DNA of 64,000 bases from Mytilus galloprovincialis (lineage: Eukaryota; Mollusca; Bivalvia; Mytilida; Mytilidae), in contig NC_134849.1 in assembly GCF_965363235.1 (NCBI RefSeq), positions 20,238,863-20,302,862 of the forward strand. The letters run 5' to 3'. The position numbers were made by a program, and so were the translations under genes. The notes below the pieces were generated by a model. The model was not told the origin of the DNA. It saw nothing but the letters and a program-made list of their open reading frames with translations, and did no database searches. How positions within the stretch are numbered: the stretch's first letter is position 1; each line of letters opens with the position of its first letter. Shown one piece after another: positions 34,597 through 45,721 of this stretch.

Positions 34597-36233
34597 TAGC
34601 ACTTCTAGATGCTAAATCGGCATTTGATGTGGTATCGAGAGTATCCTAAGAAAGCTATACATAGCAGGGGTAGAGGGGCTACTATGGAAACTTATACATA
34701 GTCTTCACATGGACTCTAGCAGTGTAGTTAAATTTAATTGTCTAATATCTGAACCATTCTCAATATGTCAAGGCGTAAAACAAGGTGGTATACTGAGCGC
34801 CGACCTGTACAAGCTGTACATCAATAATCTCCTAACAGATATCGAGCACTCAGGATTGGGAGCAAAAATAGGATCCATTTGTTGCGCAGCTCCGACTTGT
34901 GCAGATGATGTGGCACTAATGAGCGCAACCCTGAGGAACTACAGGTACTTATTAACATGGCGTACAACTACAGTCGAAGGGAGAGATATAAGCTTCAACC
35001 AGTGAAGAGTGTTATTCTGCCAGTGTATCCAAATCGTAGAAAACAACAAGAACCTTCCTTTCCATGGAGTATAGGTAACTCAATAATGCCAATAGTTAGC
35101 CAAACAACCCATATGGGGGTCTTACGCACATCAAAACCAGATGATCCTAATCCGTTGTATGAAAACGTGAAAAAAGCTAGACGAGCCATGTACAGTTTAA
35201 TGCCAGCTGGTTTGCATGGGAAAAATGGACTGGACATACAATCCTTACTACATATATTTAACATCTATGTCATTCCTGTACTTCTGTACGGCCTGGAATT
35301 AGTAACTCCTACAGGAAAAAACTTGGATATTATTGACATATTCCACAAAAAATGCATTAAACAATTACTTTCTTTACCAACAAGTACAGCTACGCCCGCC
35401 ATATATATTCTTTCTGGACAACTACCAATAGAGGGCCAAATACATAAAAAGATTTTATCATTATTTGGAAATATATCTAGACAACCACAAAATAGTTTAG
35501 AAAAACAAATTGCATATAGACAACTACTTATGAAAACAGATGATAGTCACAGCTGGTTTATTATTGTTAAAACGATTCTAGCGAAATACAACTTACCATC
35601 CGCCTTATATCTATTAGACAGTCAAATTCAAAAATTAAAATGGAAGACCATGGTAAATAAAGAAGTATCAAAGTATTGGAAACATTTTATCGAGGGTCAT
35701 TGTAAGCTGTACCCCTCACTAAAGTATTTAAATAGTCAATATATACCAGGAAAGACACATGTATTAGTAAACCTATCTGCTAGTAATTCCATGCAAGAAG
35801 CTATGAGAATACCCGTAAAATTAAAAATAGCAACAGGAAGTTATATACTCATGGCTGACAGAACAAGGCATTCAAAAAACAAAGGACTATTGGCAACGTG
35901 TCCTTTGTGTCAAACATCAGATGAAACCTTGGAACATTTCTTACTACTTTGTCCTGCACTGTCGAACCAGAGAAAATCAATCTTAAGCAATATCCAACTG
36001 CTACACGAAAAGCTCAGTATTCAATTCAAACACAACGGTAGCGAAGTAGACCTTATCCAAGTAATAATTGATTCAAGTACAATTGGATTACTGGAACCCA
36101 GTTGTGACAATTTAATCCTAATTAATGGACATAGAATTTCAATCAAGGAGACTATGCTTTCTACTACACACAAGCAGGTCGAGAATTCTCAATGATATCG
36201 ATCCAAAATCAAGTTAGCTTAAAAGACACCGTT

Positions 36234-36504
36234 AGCGTGGGTTACGCCACACTCTACGGACACATCGATAAAGGAATCTCGACATTAATACAAAATGAGC
36301 GTGGATTTCGCCACACTTGTTAACTCAACCATAGTCTATAATGCCTTCTAAAGCGTGGATTTCGCCACACTTTACTGAAGATGCTAAATATATATCGTTA
36401 TCAGAGAATGAGCGTGGATCTCGCCACACTTTAATGAAACTATAATACTACAACTCAGCCCAATAAAGTCCTATGAAGCAGTAAGTGTGGGTACGTGGCC
36501 ACAC
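36234..36504 (+). repeat. Five hairpin repeats in the LINE 3' region
   Basis: The word agcgtgg-(attt or gtta)-cgccacac occurs at 36234, 36298, 36352 and 36411, with a variant at 36484. Each folds as GTGG/CCAC around a 5-6 base loop. Starts are 64, 54, 59 and 73 bases apart. They follow the stop codon of the last LINE frame. A role as a 3' RNA recognition structure for the element's own reverse transcriptase is an inference. Confidence 0.8.
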
Positions 36505-36807
36505 TACACTGTATACAGATAAAAGTTAACTATCCTAAATAAAACCAGCAAAGATGCAGAAGAACGATTTAAATTTATGCTGATCATATATATATATATA
36601 CATGTAAATAAACTGTAAATATCGAGGAAGTATTTTAAATTTTAAATTTCATGACGTTGAACTAGCTCATATTTTTATGCCGATACATGTGTATATACAA
36701 AACATTTTAAATATTCCTTTTAATGATGATAGATGTCTACCTGTGTGACTTTTATATTTTAAAGATTAAGATATATGTACTTTTGAACTGGTGGTGGAAT
36801 ACTCATT

Positions 36808-36815
36808 GATTGAGG
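36808..36815. repeat. MULE target-site duplication, left copy
   Basis: The word gattgagg occurs here and at 49129-49136, immediately outside the two inverted ends of the 12.3-kb element. Confidence 0.8.
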
Positions 36816-36823
36816 GAATTCAT

Positions 36824-37043
36824 GACAAGTCGCCCCACTGGCAAGTCGCCCCACTCCTAGTCGCCCCACTTTTTTACCAACTCGCCCTTCTTTAAAAAAA
36901 ACCGCCCCAACCTGGACCACCAACTCGCCCCACTTTTTAAAAAATCGCCCCACTTGTGAAATGTGTTAAATCCCGTTAATATTACTCCTGAAAACTCGCC
37001 CCACTGAATGGAAAACGATAAAATCTAGATTAACATATTATTA
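36824..37043. repeat. MULE left terminal inverted repeat, outer part
   Basis: The word CGCCCCACT or a close variant occurs eight times within 190 bp, with the frames aagtcgccccact and ccaactcgccccact. The order and spacers match the inverse of 48885-49121 closely. The repeat is interrupted at 37044 by a MITE and resumes at 38046. Confidence 0.88.
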
Positions 37044-38047
37044 CAGCTTTTACATTAATGCTAGCAAGACAAATTTTTGTTTGGCTTGCTTGCTTTGTTT
37101 GTATTAATGTTTGCTCAAGCATGGCAATTAAGATAGGCGGGGCTTCAGCTTGTATACATCATACTTAAATTTTATTGGACGTTATGTTTGAGGTTAAGGA
37201 CACCTAATCACATGACAAATATTCTCACATGTTTCCTCACCTGTAAAAACACAATAATTTGTCAATGAAAGAAAAATATAAACTTTTTTCTTGTATGGGG
37301 CTGAGAAACTGGCCTTCAGCATTGACCAAATATTGTTTTTTATAACATATCAATCTATTAGTTCAGTCAGTTATTTCCATGTCTGCCCTTCCATTATGTA
37401 ACTCAAGAAAATATTCAAAAAAATGGGAAACAATTGTATCGAAAAGAGGAAATCGAGTGTACATTTTTTATGTTAGGGTGTGTTTGAGATGAATATTTTG
37501 TTTTGAAAACGTACAAAGCAAGAGTATTTGATACATCATCTCGCTTCAGATTGTATCATTTTAATATAGAAAAGCTACAGGTTTACTTTATAACATTAAA
37601 AAAATCACAGTACTAAAAGATAAAATATAGGGGTGAAGTGAAATACAAATCCAATGGATCACAAAATCAGAGTAGGTTTGTTCGAATAGCTATTTTACTA
37701 AAAGTGCTTGACGACAGTCTTTAAGTTGGATATTTGAAAAAAAAATTGTCTTCCATTTCTACGATTGTGAAAATAAACTGGCGTAATGGGGAAATAGTTT
37801 CGACGAAGTAAAATCCTGTCTGTATTGTATATTTACAGGTAAGGAAACATTTGAGAATATGAGTCGTGGGATGTTTTAAAATTTAGTGTCCTTAACCTCA
37901 AACATAACGTCCAATAAAATTTAAGTATGATGTATACAAGCTGAAGCCCCGCCTATCTTTATTGCCATGCTTGAGAAAACACTGATACAAACAAAGCAAG
38001 CAAGCCAAACAAAGATTTGTCTTGCTAGCATTAATGTAAAAGCTGTA
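37042..38047. mobile_element. 1.0-kb MITE, TA duplication, copy 1
   Basis: Element 37044-38045 starts cagcttttacattaatgc and ends with the inverse; terminal inverted repeats are about 160-200 bp. TA flanks both ends. Sister repeats at 38168-38199 and 38300-38333 show the uninterrupted site attattaaccagg, so TA is the duplicated word. A second copy is at 53441-54481. TA plus a CAG start fits a Tc1/mariner-derived non-autonomous element. No transposase is present. Confidence 0.85.
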
Positions 38048-38600
38048 ACCAGGATGAATGTAGTAAAGCCAACTCGTCCCACTCATGGAAAAAGATGTTA
38101 TCCCGTAGTATATAACTTAAATTCCGTAAACATTACTCCTGCCAACTCGCCCCACTTATAGAAAACGATAATATCTATATTAATATATTATTAACCAGGA
38201 TGAATGTATTAATGCCAACTCGCCCCACTTATGGAAAAAGATGTTATTCCGTGAATATTACTCCTGCCAACTCGCCCCACTTGAAAGAAAACGATAATAT
38301 CTAGATTTATATTATATTATTAACCAGGATAAATGTAGTAATACCAACTCGCCCCACTTATGGAAAAAGATGTTATCCCGTTGTATATAAGTTAAATTCC
38401 GTAAATATTACTCCTGCCAACTCGCCCCACTTATTTGCTATCCCATTGAAAACCTTATAGAAACTTCTTATATTATTCCTTTTTTTAATATAGCAGTAAG
38501 AAGTGAGTATTAATATTTCGGTAACGTGAATGTCAACTAGCCCCACTTGTGAATAGTACAAGTATGAATAGAGTTAAAGGCTACATACTAGCCCCACTTA
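38046..38600. repeat. MULE left terminal repeat, inner tandem array
   Basis: Tandem units combine taaccaggatgaatgta, ccaactcgccccacttatgg, aaaaagatgttat and attactcctgccaactcgcc. Eight further ccaactcgccccactt words occur at 38069, 38141, 38215, 38264, 38344, 38416, 38533 and 38589, the last two eroded. The right end of the MULE has no array of this length, so the left end has expanded. Confidence 0.8.
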
Positions 38601-39229
38601 CGAATAAAATAATTAAACTGAAATGTGTGTTGGCTTCCACGACTGGACCGTTGACCCGACCACACTGGCGTAGTAGTCTGGTTGTTGATATGGAGCCTGC
38701 AATATACTGTTCCCACATGTTGAAAAGAATGGCCTGGTTAGTGCGGGCTTGCTTGCGCTTTTAGCGAGTAAGCTTACCCTCGGACACTAGCTTAATCTGG
38801 ATTGGTAGTAGTTGCGCTTCTTCGTGCAGTCTCTTGATGAGGGTATAGAATGCTGGCTTTTCGTCGTTGTTCTTCTTGTTGAGGCGTCTGTGCCAGCCTT
38901 CTACGTCGTTGTTGGTTCTTGTTGGTTGGTTGAATACGCACCACGTTGCTATTTGGTAGAACGCGCTGGTGATCCATGTCTTGCGGACATAACTGGTAAA
39001 CTTCTCAAGTGCTGGGTCAGTAACACGGCTGGTTAGCTCTCTAAATGTTGGCTCACTGTGACTAGCAGGTAACAATGGTAAGGCCATGATGTTACGGCAG
39101 AAAGAGAATACATCACCTCGTCTGTTGTAGGAGAACTGAAGAAAAAATTATGAAAATTAAGTCTGTGATATATATTCAAATTTACAAATCACAATCAAGT
39201 AATAGTATAAACTGATCTAATCAGCTTTA

Positions 39230-39350
39230 TGTCTCAAAAACAATTATCTCATAGACAATTATACCACATTTGCTTTTGATCTCATTGACAATTATACCCA
39301 ATTGCTTTTGATCTCATTGACAATTATACCACATTTGCTTTTCACATACC
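39230..39350. repeat. Three 34-bp tandem units in a MULE intron
   Basis: The unit tctcattgacaattatacc plus acatttgcttttga is present about three times (39247-39345). It occupies the interval where a catalytic-domain exon would be expected. Confidence 0.75.
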
Positions 39351-39482
39351 CTTCTCGAAATCGACTACTGCAACCTGCACAGCTGGACGTCGTGGCATAG
39401 AGGAAACTACAGCTGATAGTACCTAACAAAAGGAAACAATTCATTTAATATAGTAATATAAAAAAACAAAAACAAGATTATT

Positions 39483-39740
39483 ATTAAACAAATACATTAT
39501 TATTATTATTATTATTAAACAAATACATGATTAGTATTAAACAAATACATGATTACCATTAAACAAATACATGATGATTATTATTAAACAAATACATGAT
39601 TATTATTATTAAACAAATTATTTATACATGATTATTAATTATTAAACAAATACATGATTATTATCATTAAACAAATACATGATTATTATCATTAAACAAA
39701 TACATGATTATTATCATTAAACAAATACATGATTATTAAA
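39483..39740. repeat. Minisatellite, about 21-23 bp unit
   Basis: The unit aaacaaatacatgattatt recurs about ten times with variable ATT/ATC linkers inside the MULE intron between the third and second catalytic exons. Confidence 0.85.
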
Positions 39741-41774
39741 ATAATATATTTTTAAATAATAATTATTATTTACATGAATTAAACGAATAATTATCTAAAT
39801 AATAAAAATAATTTAAACTTACTGCTTTATAATCTCTGGTTAGCCTACGGCTCATCATGCAGAATGCCAAAGGAACCTGCTTAGTGCTACCACCACTGGT
39901 CAGGAAGGCGTGGATGGAAAACATCTGTGCAAAGGGGTTACGGACCACCTTGAACGTGCCGTCTAAATACCAGGACCTCGCTGTTGACAGAACTTTTAAC
40001 TGCTGGTCAGTGAAGAACACCAAGTGTCTGTAGAAGTCTACGTGGATGTCTTTTGCGGTAAACCCTGGAGGAACGAAGTTGTAGGCAAGCTGAAAGGAAA
40101 AAACAGGATTATTTTTTTATAACTTCATTTGACTTAACAACTTTATCAAAAACTACCTTGAACAAAAACTTTCACCTGAAACGGGACAGACGGATGGACA
40201 AGACAAATTTACTATATTTGCCTTTTTTTTTTTTTATCATATTCTAGTATATGAATGCTGCTCTCTTGGTTCAAAATATAACTATACAAAACTTACCTCA
40301 AAATATAAGTCGTGGGGTTCTTCTGGTCTAAGCTTCTGTCTGACTCTGTTACATGTACGAAGCAGGTTAGTCACTTTTGGACGGCTACCTTCTGGCAATT
40401 CTGGGTCAGCATGTTGCACATAGGCAGTGTCTACTATAGTTGAAGCTGGTTGGTGGATGTTGTTAACTGCTTGGTTTTTAACCTATAAATGAAAGGAATA
40501 TTTTATAATATTTTTTTTCGTATCAATTTCTGTTCCGTTTTTTAACAGCAACAACAGTAAACTATATGTTAAACAGCAAACTATGTTATATATACCAAGC
40601 AAACATTTTGAAATACCAAAACATTCATATTATTATTTCATTATCTTATATAAATACGGCAGTTAGTTGTCTCGTTTAAATTGTTTTACATTGTCATATC
40701 TAGGCCTTTTATAGCTGACTATAGCTAACTATGGGGTGACCTATAGTTGTTAACAATCATACCACAACTTGTCAGTGTTTGTATTTTGTATAAACTTACA
40801 TGTGCTGTCAACTGTACTGCTACTAATGTCCCAGGGAGAACTACATGGTTGTGGTTAGTCTTAATTGCCACCTGTGAAAGTATCACCCGTCTGCTTCACT
40901 GTTGCTGTACATGTCAGTGTCTTGTTACGTACTGTGCACTGCCAATCAGTTGAGGACTTGTTTTGACGCTGCAAAAAAAAAAAAAATCAAATTATCTCCT
41001 GTTTTATTGCATGACATTTTAACATTCAACAATAATAAATATTATTGTATAGCAATATAATATTTCCAACAGAAAGTAACCAAAAGTTAGCGTGCAATAA
41101 ATTCTAATATTAAATTCGTATATTTTAACAAATTTGATTTGTTTAGAGATAGTCACATGTTAAACTATATTTTCAAAGGTAGAGAAAAAACGGCGGATAG
41201 CAGAACGCATATTGACCTGCAAAAAGCATATTGCACGGTTATTTTTAGAATATCTAAAAACCAGTATACTTTGTGACGTCATGTAATGAATTTCAGGATA
41301 TTGTTTATCGTTTTGAAACACATGATATCTGTCACTGTGTATCATCGCCACCGGAAATTGGGTACTAACGAAGCGGAGAGAAATAGAAAAAAAAGTAAAC
41401 AAGTTAAGAATTCATTCAATTTAAAGCATTTCCACTCATTTGATGAGGGTGCCGATTAAGAAATGACTTTCTGATATATAATTCTTTAAATTATTAGGCC
41501 GATAAGTACAAAATTAATACAAGATTTTGTATAATACTCCAAAACTTGCCACTTAGTACCAAAAAATTTCGAGGTCGATCGCGTCCTCTGTCGCCCCATT
41601 CTCGAGATATTGAACTGTTTTTCATTATTTTTCCAGACACATTTTTAGATTATTATAGTGTGGCATCATATTTACTGAAATTTGTTGTCAAAAAGATGTA
41701 TTTTAAAGAATATGGACCATAAAAAAAATAAAGCGGTCTAGGGTACGGCAACTTGCTCGTGTTGACAAATTGGT

Positions 41775-41890
41775 ATCCGGTCGTTCCGGCCCCAAACCGA
41801 TCCGGCCCCAAGTCAATCCGGCCTAAAGTCGATCCGTCCCAAGTCGATCCGGCCCACGTCGATCCGGCCCCAAGTCGATCCGGCCCCATA
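41775..41890. repeat. GTCGATCCGGCCCCA minisatellite
   Basis: About seven units of 14-17 bp (41775-41888), strongly GC-rich within AT-rich surroundings. The minus-strand translation is a Gly/Asp/Arg-rich periodic string and is not taken as coding. Confidence 0.85.
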
Positions 41891-42551
41891 ATAAAATAAG
41901 AAATAACTTTATTGATCTTGAAGGAATTTGTGACACAGTATAAATGGAATTTGCAAAAAGTATTGGAGTACCAGTTAAAGAACTATTTTAAATCGATACG
42001 AAAATGATTGTTATTGTGTCGTTGGTTGTATAGTAGCTTCAACATATTTTAAAATATGAAGTTATTTTCCATTGATAACTTTAACTTTAACTCATGGCGA
42101 TTTCATTTTCTTTTTGTTCATACACAGAATATCTAAATAAATATTTACAGTCCACTGGAACCTATTAAATTTAACTCATCATAATGACTTGATTAATCAA
42201 ATCATTAGTCTATAATTGGTTTGTTTATTCAACAATTGTCTGATGATTGTGAACTAAGGTAATGCCACTTGTAATCACTTAATTAAATCAAATCCTGATT
42301 AATTGATCTTCTGGTTTAGGATTCAGATTCTGATTCAATAGTTTATTAAAGTCTCACCACATACAACATGATTAAAACAAGATACAATTATAAAATTAAT
42401 TATACAGTAAACATAGTTAAAACAATTAAATACATGTATGTGCCATTCTTAAAAGAATTATGAGAGACTATTAAAATACAAATAATACTTATTCGTTTTA
42501 TAAAATACTACAAATACAGTAGTTAATGATATAAAATACTGTTTCTCCTTG

Positions 42552-42790
42552 TTAAAATGTTATTGCAGGTTTTGGCAACAATATTACAAATATTGGTATT
42601 TTTAAACATATATATATAAATTTTTCTTCATCAGATAAGTTTAAAAACATATCATTATGACACAATATATCAATAAAAAGTGCACGTCTTAGATCTTCAT
42701 ACAAGGGACAATTTAAAAGTACATGTTTTTCATCCTCTAAAATATTACAGTTAAAACAGACTCTGTATGGCAACTTGTTTTCAACTGTAC
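42552..42790 (-). mobile_element. LINE 3' fragment (zinc-knuckle end)
   Basis: The minus frame YRVCFNCNILEDEKHVLLNC has the C-x2-C-x8-H-x4-C knuckle and following PLYEDLRRALF found at the C-terminus of many LINE polyproteins. Only this end is present; it ends at the inner side in non-coding DNA. Confidence 0.7.
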
Positions 42791-42871
42791 GGCAACTTGC
42801 TAATTTTAGAATAGTTTTTTACCGTCATTTCAAAGAAAATAAAGTATAAAGTTCAAATATCTAAGGTTGAA

Positions 42872-43900
42872 GGGGGGATGGGGGGATTACCCTTTTATGT
42901 TAAACTGTTTTTGTCCTTTTCAAGGTTTTAATTTGTTTAAAACTGTTATTTGACTGATTTTTAAAAACTGATAACTGTTTTCGACCCACTGTCTGTAATC
43001 TGTTTTGTTAAAATATGCAATGTTGTTAACTGTTTATTTGAAATTGAGATTCCTGTTATCTGTTACTTAATACTTAAAGTGTTCACTGTTTTTGACATTA
43101 TTTTCTCTGTTAACTGATCTTAACTGTTATTTACAAGAATCACATTAAAATCTGCTGTCCATCTCTTTCTTTACGTTGCTTCCGCAAAGGATTGACATAA
43201 ACAGCATATATGTAACTGTTCATGTCTTTAAAAAATCTTTGAGTATAGTAAATCCTTGATAAAATTGAAAATGGAAATGAGGAAAATGTCAAAGAAACAG
43301 AAGCCCGACCAAATAGAAGAAACAACCGAACGCAACGAGAAAATTATGCACTAGGGTGGGGCGTCAATTCACAGATAGGAAAAGAAACTTAGAATTGACA
43401 CTCATAATTTTTAAACACCCTCTTTCCCTTTCTTTCTAATAAATAAGGCTTACGCATTTGAGTTATGCATGTGTATATTTATGGAAAGAGAATCGTCCAT
43501 AGATTTGATTTCCAATAGTAATAATGGTGAAATATAATCTTTTTTTAACCATGGCAACATGCAAAATGGGGGTTGAACATGTCACAAAGATCTCAAAAAT
43601 TTGGTCCAACTGAGGAAAATTTCAATCAATAAGAGTGATACCTTTCCTGAAACCATAGACATATATCTATCAAAAGGTAAAAAAAATCATATGCATTTCT
43701 GCGACTTTGTACAGTGGTTTTCAAACTTTTGAATACATTCAAGATATGGACTTCCCCTTTTCATTGCTTTTGGGTTCGTTTGGAAAAAAGGATAAATTAA
43801 AGTTGCTGTTAACTCTTATCAGCATTTAAAATTTGTTGTTAACTGTTTTTGCCAAAATCGAGGTGTTGTTAACATGTTAACGGACCCCCTCCTCCCTCCT
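42872..43900. mobile_element. Larger relative of the GTTAAC-word element
   Basis: The ends are G-rich (42872-42886) and C-rich (43884-43900). The interior repeats ctgtt(a/t)actg and tgttaac many times (42905-43130, 43800-43880). It shares the block ccaaaatcgaggtgttgtta with the inverse of 6802-7004. A non-homologous stretch (about 43135-43790), with a SINE-like piece at 43264-43329, appears inserted. Confidence 0.55.
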
Positions 43901-44208
43901 ATCTAATTATGCATCTCCTATCTAATTATGCATTAGATAAAATGCATTATAGATAGAAACATCATTTGCTTGACAGAATTTTTAGAATTATACAAATTAT
44001 ATATTTTCAAAAAGAAACTGACAAGAAAATTAATTCGAAATGGAATTCACGATTTGTTTCTCCTTACTTTCGATGACAACAAAGTATTTTCTTATTTTTG
44101 TCTGTCCGAATTCACGATCCTGTGGTTCGGTGGTTGTCGTTGCTTCATCTCTATCTTATTTGTTGTTTTCATAAATTGTTTTGTTACACTGTATATGAGT
44201 TAGGCCGT

Positions 44209-44400
44209 TAGTTTTCTTGTTGAGTCCTTCCACATTTTTCTGTCGGTGCCTTTTATAGCCGATTATAAGGTACGAGTTTTCGTTGTTGAAGGCCGTACGA
44301 TAGCATATAATTGCTTGCATACACTTTATTTTATCCTGATGGATAGTTATCTTATTTGCTATCATACCACATATTACTGTTTTTATCTAAAAAAAAAAAA
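44209..44400 (-). repeat. Interspersed repeat copy, SINE-like family
   Basis: Words gttagttttcttgtt, gccttttatagccgatta, gttgttgaaggcc and atcataccacat appear in the same order as at 60470-60655, inverted relative to 2049-2165. It ends at a T/A-rich run. Confidence 0.65.
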
Positions 44401-44889
44401 AAAGCTAGCACCAACAAAAGATGAATGGACGGTTTATTTTATTGAACTTACACAATTTCAACCTAACAACAAATAAGACAACAGTCGTTAGTAGTATAAC
44501 GATATATAAATGTATTTAGGATAATATGGTTGAAAAAAAACTTTTTGTACAAAATCGAAAAGCGGTACGCAACGAGGCCTTCTGAACTGAATTAACGTCA
44601 TATATTTAATAATATTTGATTAGTAAGACATTTTGTATATTTGTAAGCCTGTAAAGCTTTAATATCCACAAAATATCGTCACTTAATATTATATAAACAG
44701 CAATTAATTTCCTCTTAAAATTATAATATATTGCAAGACGCCGTACAGACAAAAGTTGTTATTTTGCAATTCGCCGTACAACGTCCTGCAATTCGCCGTA
44801 CAACAAACAAACAATGTTTTTGTCCATATTATTTAAAAAACATGTTTTTGACAACAAATTTCAGTAAATATGATGCCACACTATAATAA

Positions 44890-45085
44890 AATAAAAACGT
44901 AGAATTGAGAATGGAAATGGGGAATGTGTCAAAGAGACAACAACCCGACCAAATAAAAAAACAACAGCAGAAGGTCACCAACAGGTCTTCAATGTAGCGA
45001 GAAATTCCCGCACCCGGAGGCGTCCTTCAGCTGGCCCCTAAACAAATATATACTAGTTCAGTGATAATGAACGTGTCTGGAAAAA
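44890..45085. repeat. Interspersed repeat copy within the right inverted arm
   Basis: The sequence from gaattgagaatggaaatggg to tactagttcagtgataatga matches 7378-7560. It interrupts the otherwise continuous inverted arm, so it arrived after the arms formed. Confidence 0.7.
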
Positions 45086-45598
45086 TAATGAAAAACAGTT
45101 CAATATCTCGAGAATGGGGCGACAGAGGATGATCGACCTCGAAATTTTCCGGTACTAAGTGGCAAGTTTTGGAGTATTACTCAAAATCTTGTATTATTTT
45201 GTATTTATCGGCCTAATAATTTAAAGAATTATATATCAGAAAATCATTTCTTAAGCGGCACCCTCATCACATGAGTGGAAATGGTTTAAATTGAATGAAT
45301 TCTTAACTTGTTTACTTTTTTTTCTATTTCTCTCCGCTTCGTTAGTACCCAATTTCCGGTGGCGATGATACAGTGTCTGTGATCGATTATTTGACGAAAA
45401 AAATCTTTAAATACATAAGATGTCAAAAAAAAAAAAAAGAGTAAACGTAATAACAACTAGTATCGACCTCAAACAAAGGCTATATTTGTATAATATTGCA
45501 CTAGTGCAATAAATCTTCAAAATTCATGACGTCATCAACGACAAAATCTTAGTTTAAACCAATTTTTACTTTTAAATATTATATTGCTATACAATAAA

Positions 45599-45721
45599 AG
45601 GGTTATTGCATGAATATTGGGGAATATTGTCCCTCGTAGAACATATATTGCACTCGCAAGCTCGTGCAATATAAAATTCTACTCGGGACAATATTCCCCA
45701 ATATTCATGCAATAACCCTAT
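45599..45721. repeat. Near-perfect 120-bp palindrome
   Basis: The arm agggttattgcatgaatatt continuing through ggggaatattgtccc (45599 on) is mirrored exactly at the other end, with a few mismatches near the centre (ttgcactcgcaagctcgtgcaa). The arms are about 60 bp with almost no spacer, so it can form a cruciform or hairpin. Confidence 0.85.

Larger units (their letters stand above)
31600..36590 (+). mobile_element. Decayed APE-type LINE, split by a DNA element
   Basis: The endonuclease C-terminal half shows IVIGGDINEN, SIDYIFLD and SDHYPITC (31622-32497). RT fragments follow: INGLKINKSPD (32680), YRGITIMPILLKLIE (32875), LLDAKSAFDVV (34606, motif A), QGVKQGGILSADLYK (34768, motif B) and CADDVALM (34900, motif C with Tyr replaced by Cys). 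The long C-terminal frame 34957-36195 ends in CPLC-x8-H-x4-C. Breaks include frame changes near 32450, near 32865 with a small loss, after 34640 and near 34970. A 1.53-kb inverted-repeat element sits at 33065-34594. The 3' region carries five hairpin repeats. The 5' end is truncated. Confidence 0.88.
38761..40482 (-). pseudogene. MULE transposase catalytic exons
   Basis: Four minus-strand exons: 40297-40482 (VKNQAVNNIHQPAS...EPHDLYFE), 39823-40089 (LAYNFVPPGF, then SWYLDGTFKVV), 39350-39422 (VLSAVV...VAVVDFEK) and 38761-39135 (FSYNRRGDVFSF...TNNDVEGWHRRLN). The DDE triad is visible as LDGTF, VDFEK and NNDVEGW. Exon joints follow gtaagt/cag-type signals and are in phase from 40482 to 39422. 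The next joint is out of phase, and the usual segment with a C-x-x-H-like block between the second Asp and the Glu is missing; only 214 bp of non-coding DNA lies there. The enzyme would cut and paste the element by its terminal repeats. This copy is probably dead. Confidence 0.85.
41036..45720. mobile_element. Nested element with long, patchy inverted arms
   Basis: Left arm 41036-41735 and right arm 44815-45605 are inverse copies in patches: tattgtatagcaatataata (outer), gtatcatcgccaccggaaat, ctctgtcgccccattctcga and gttgtcaaaaa (inner). Identity is high between 41335-41700 and the right arm apart from an inserted SINE-like repeat at 44890-45085. It lies in the MULE intron between the FLYWCH exons. 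No transposase frame was found; family unknown. Confidence 0.65.

Noticed and set aside
36234-36504. Regularly spaced hairpin repeats that look like a CRISPR array
   Set aside because: The genome is eukaryotic, the repeats belong to the 3' region of a LINE, spacing varies from 54 to 73, and there are no cas genes.
41653-41889. Minus frame with a Gly/Asp/Arg periodic sequence
   Set aside because: It is a direct reading of the GTCGATCCGGCCCCA minisatellite.
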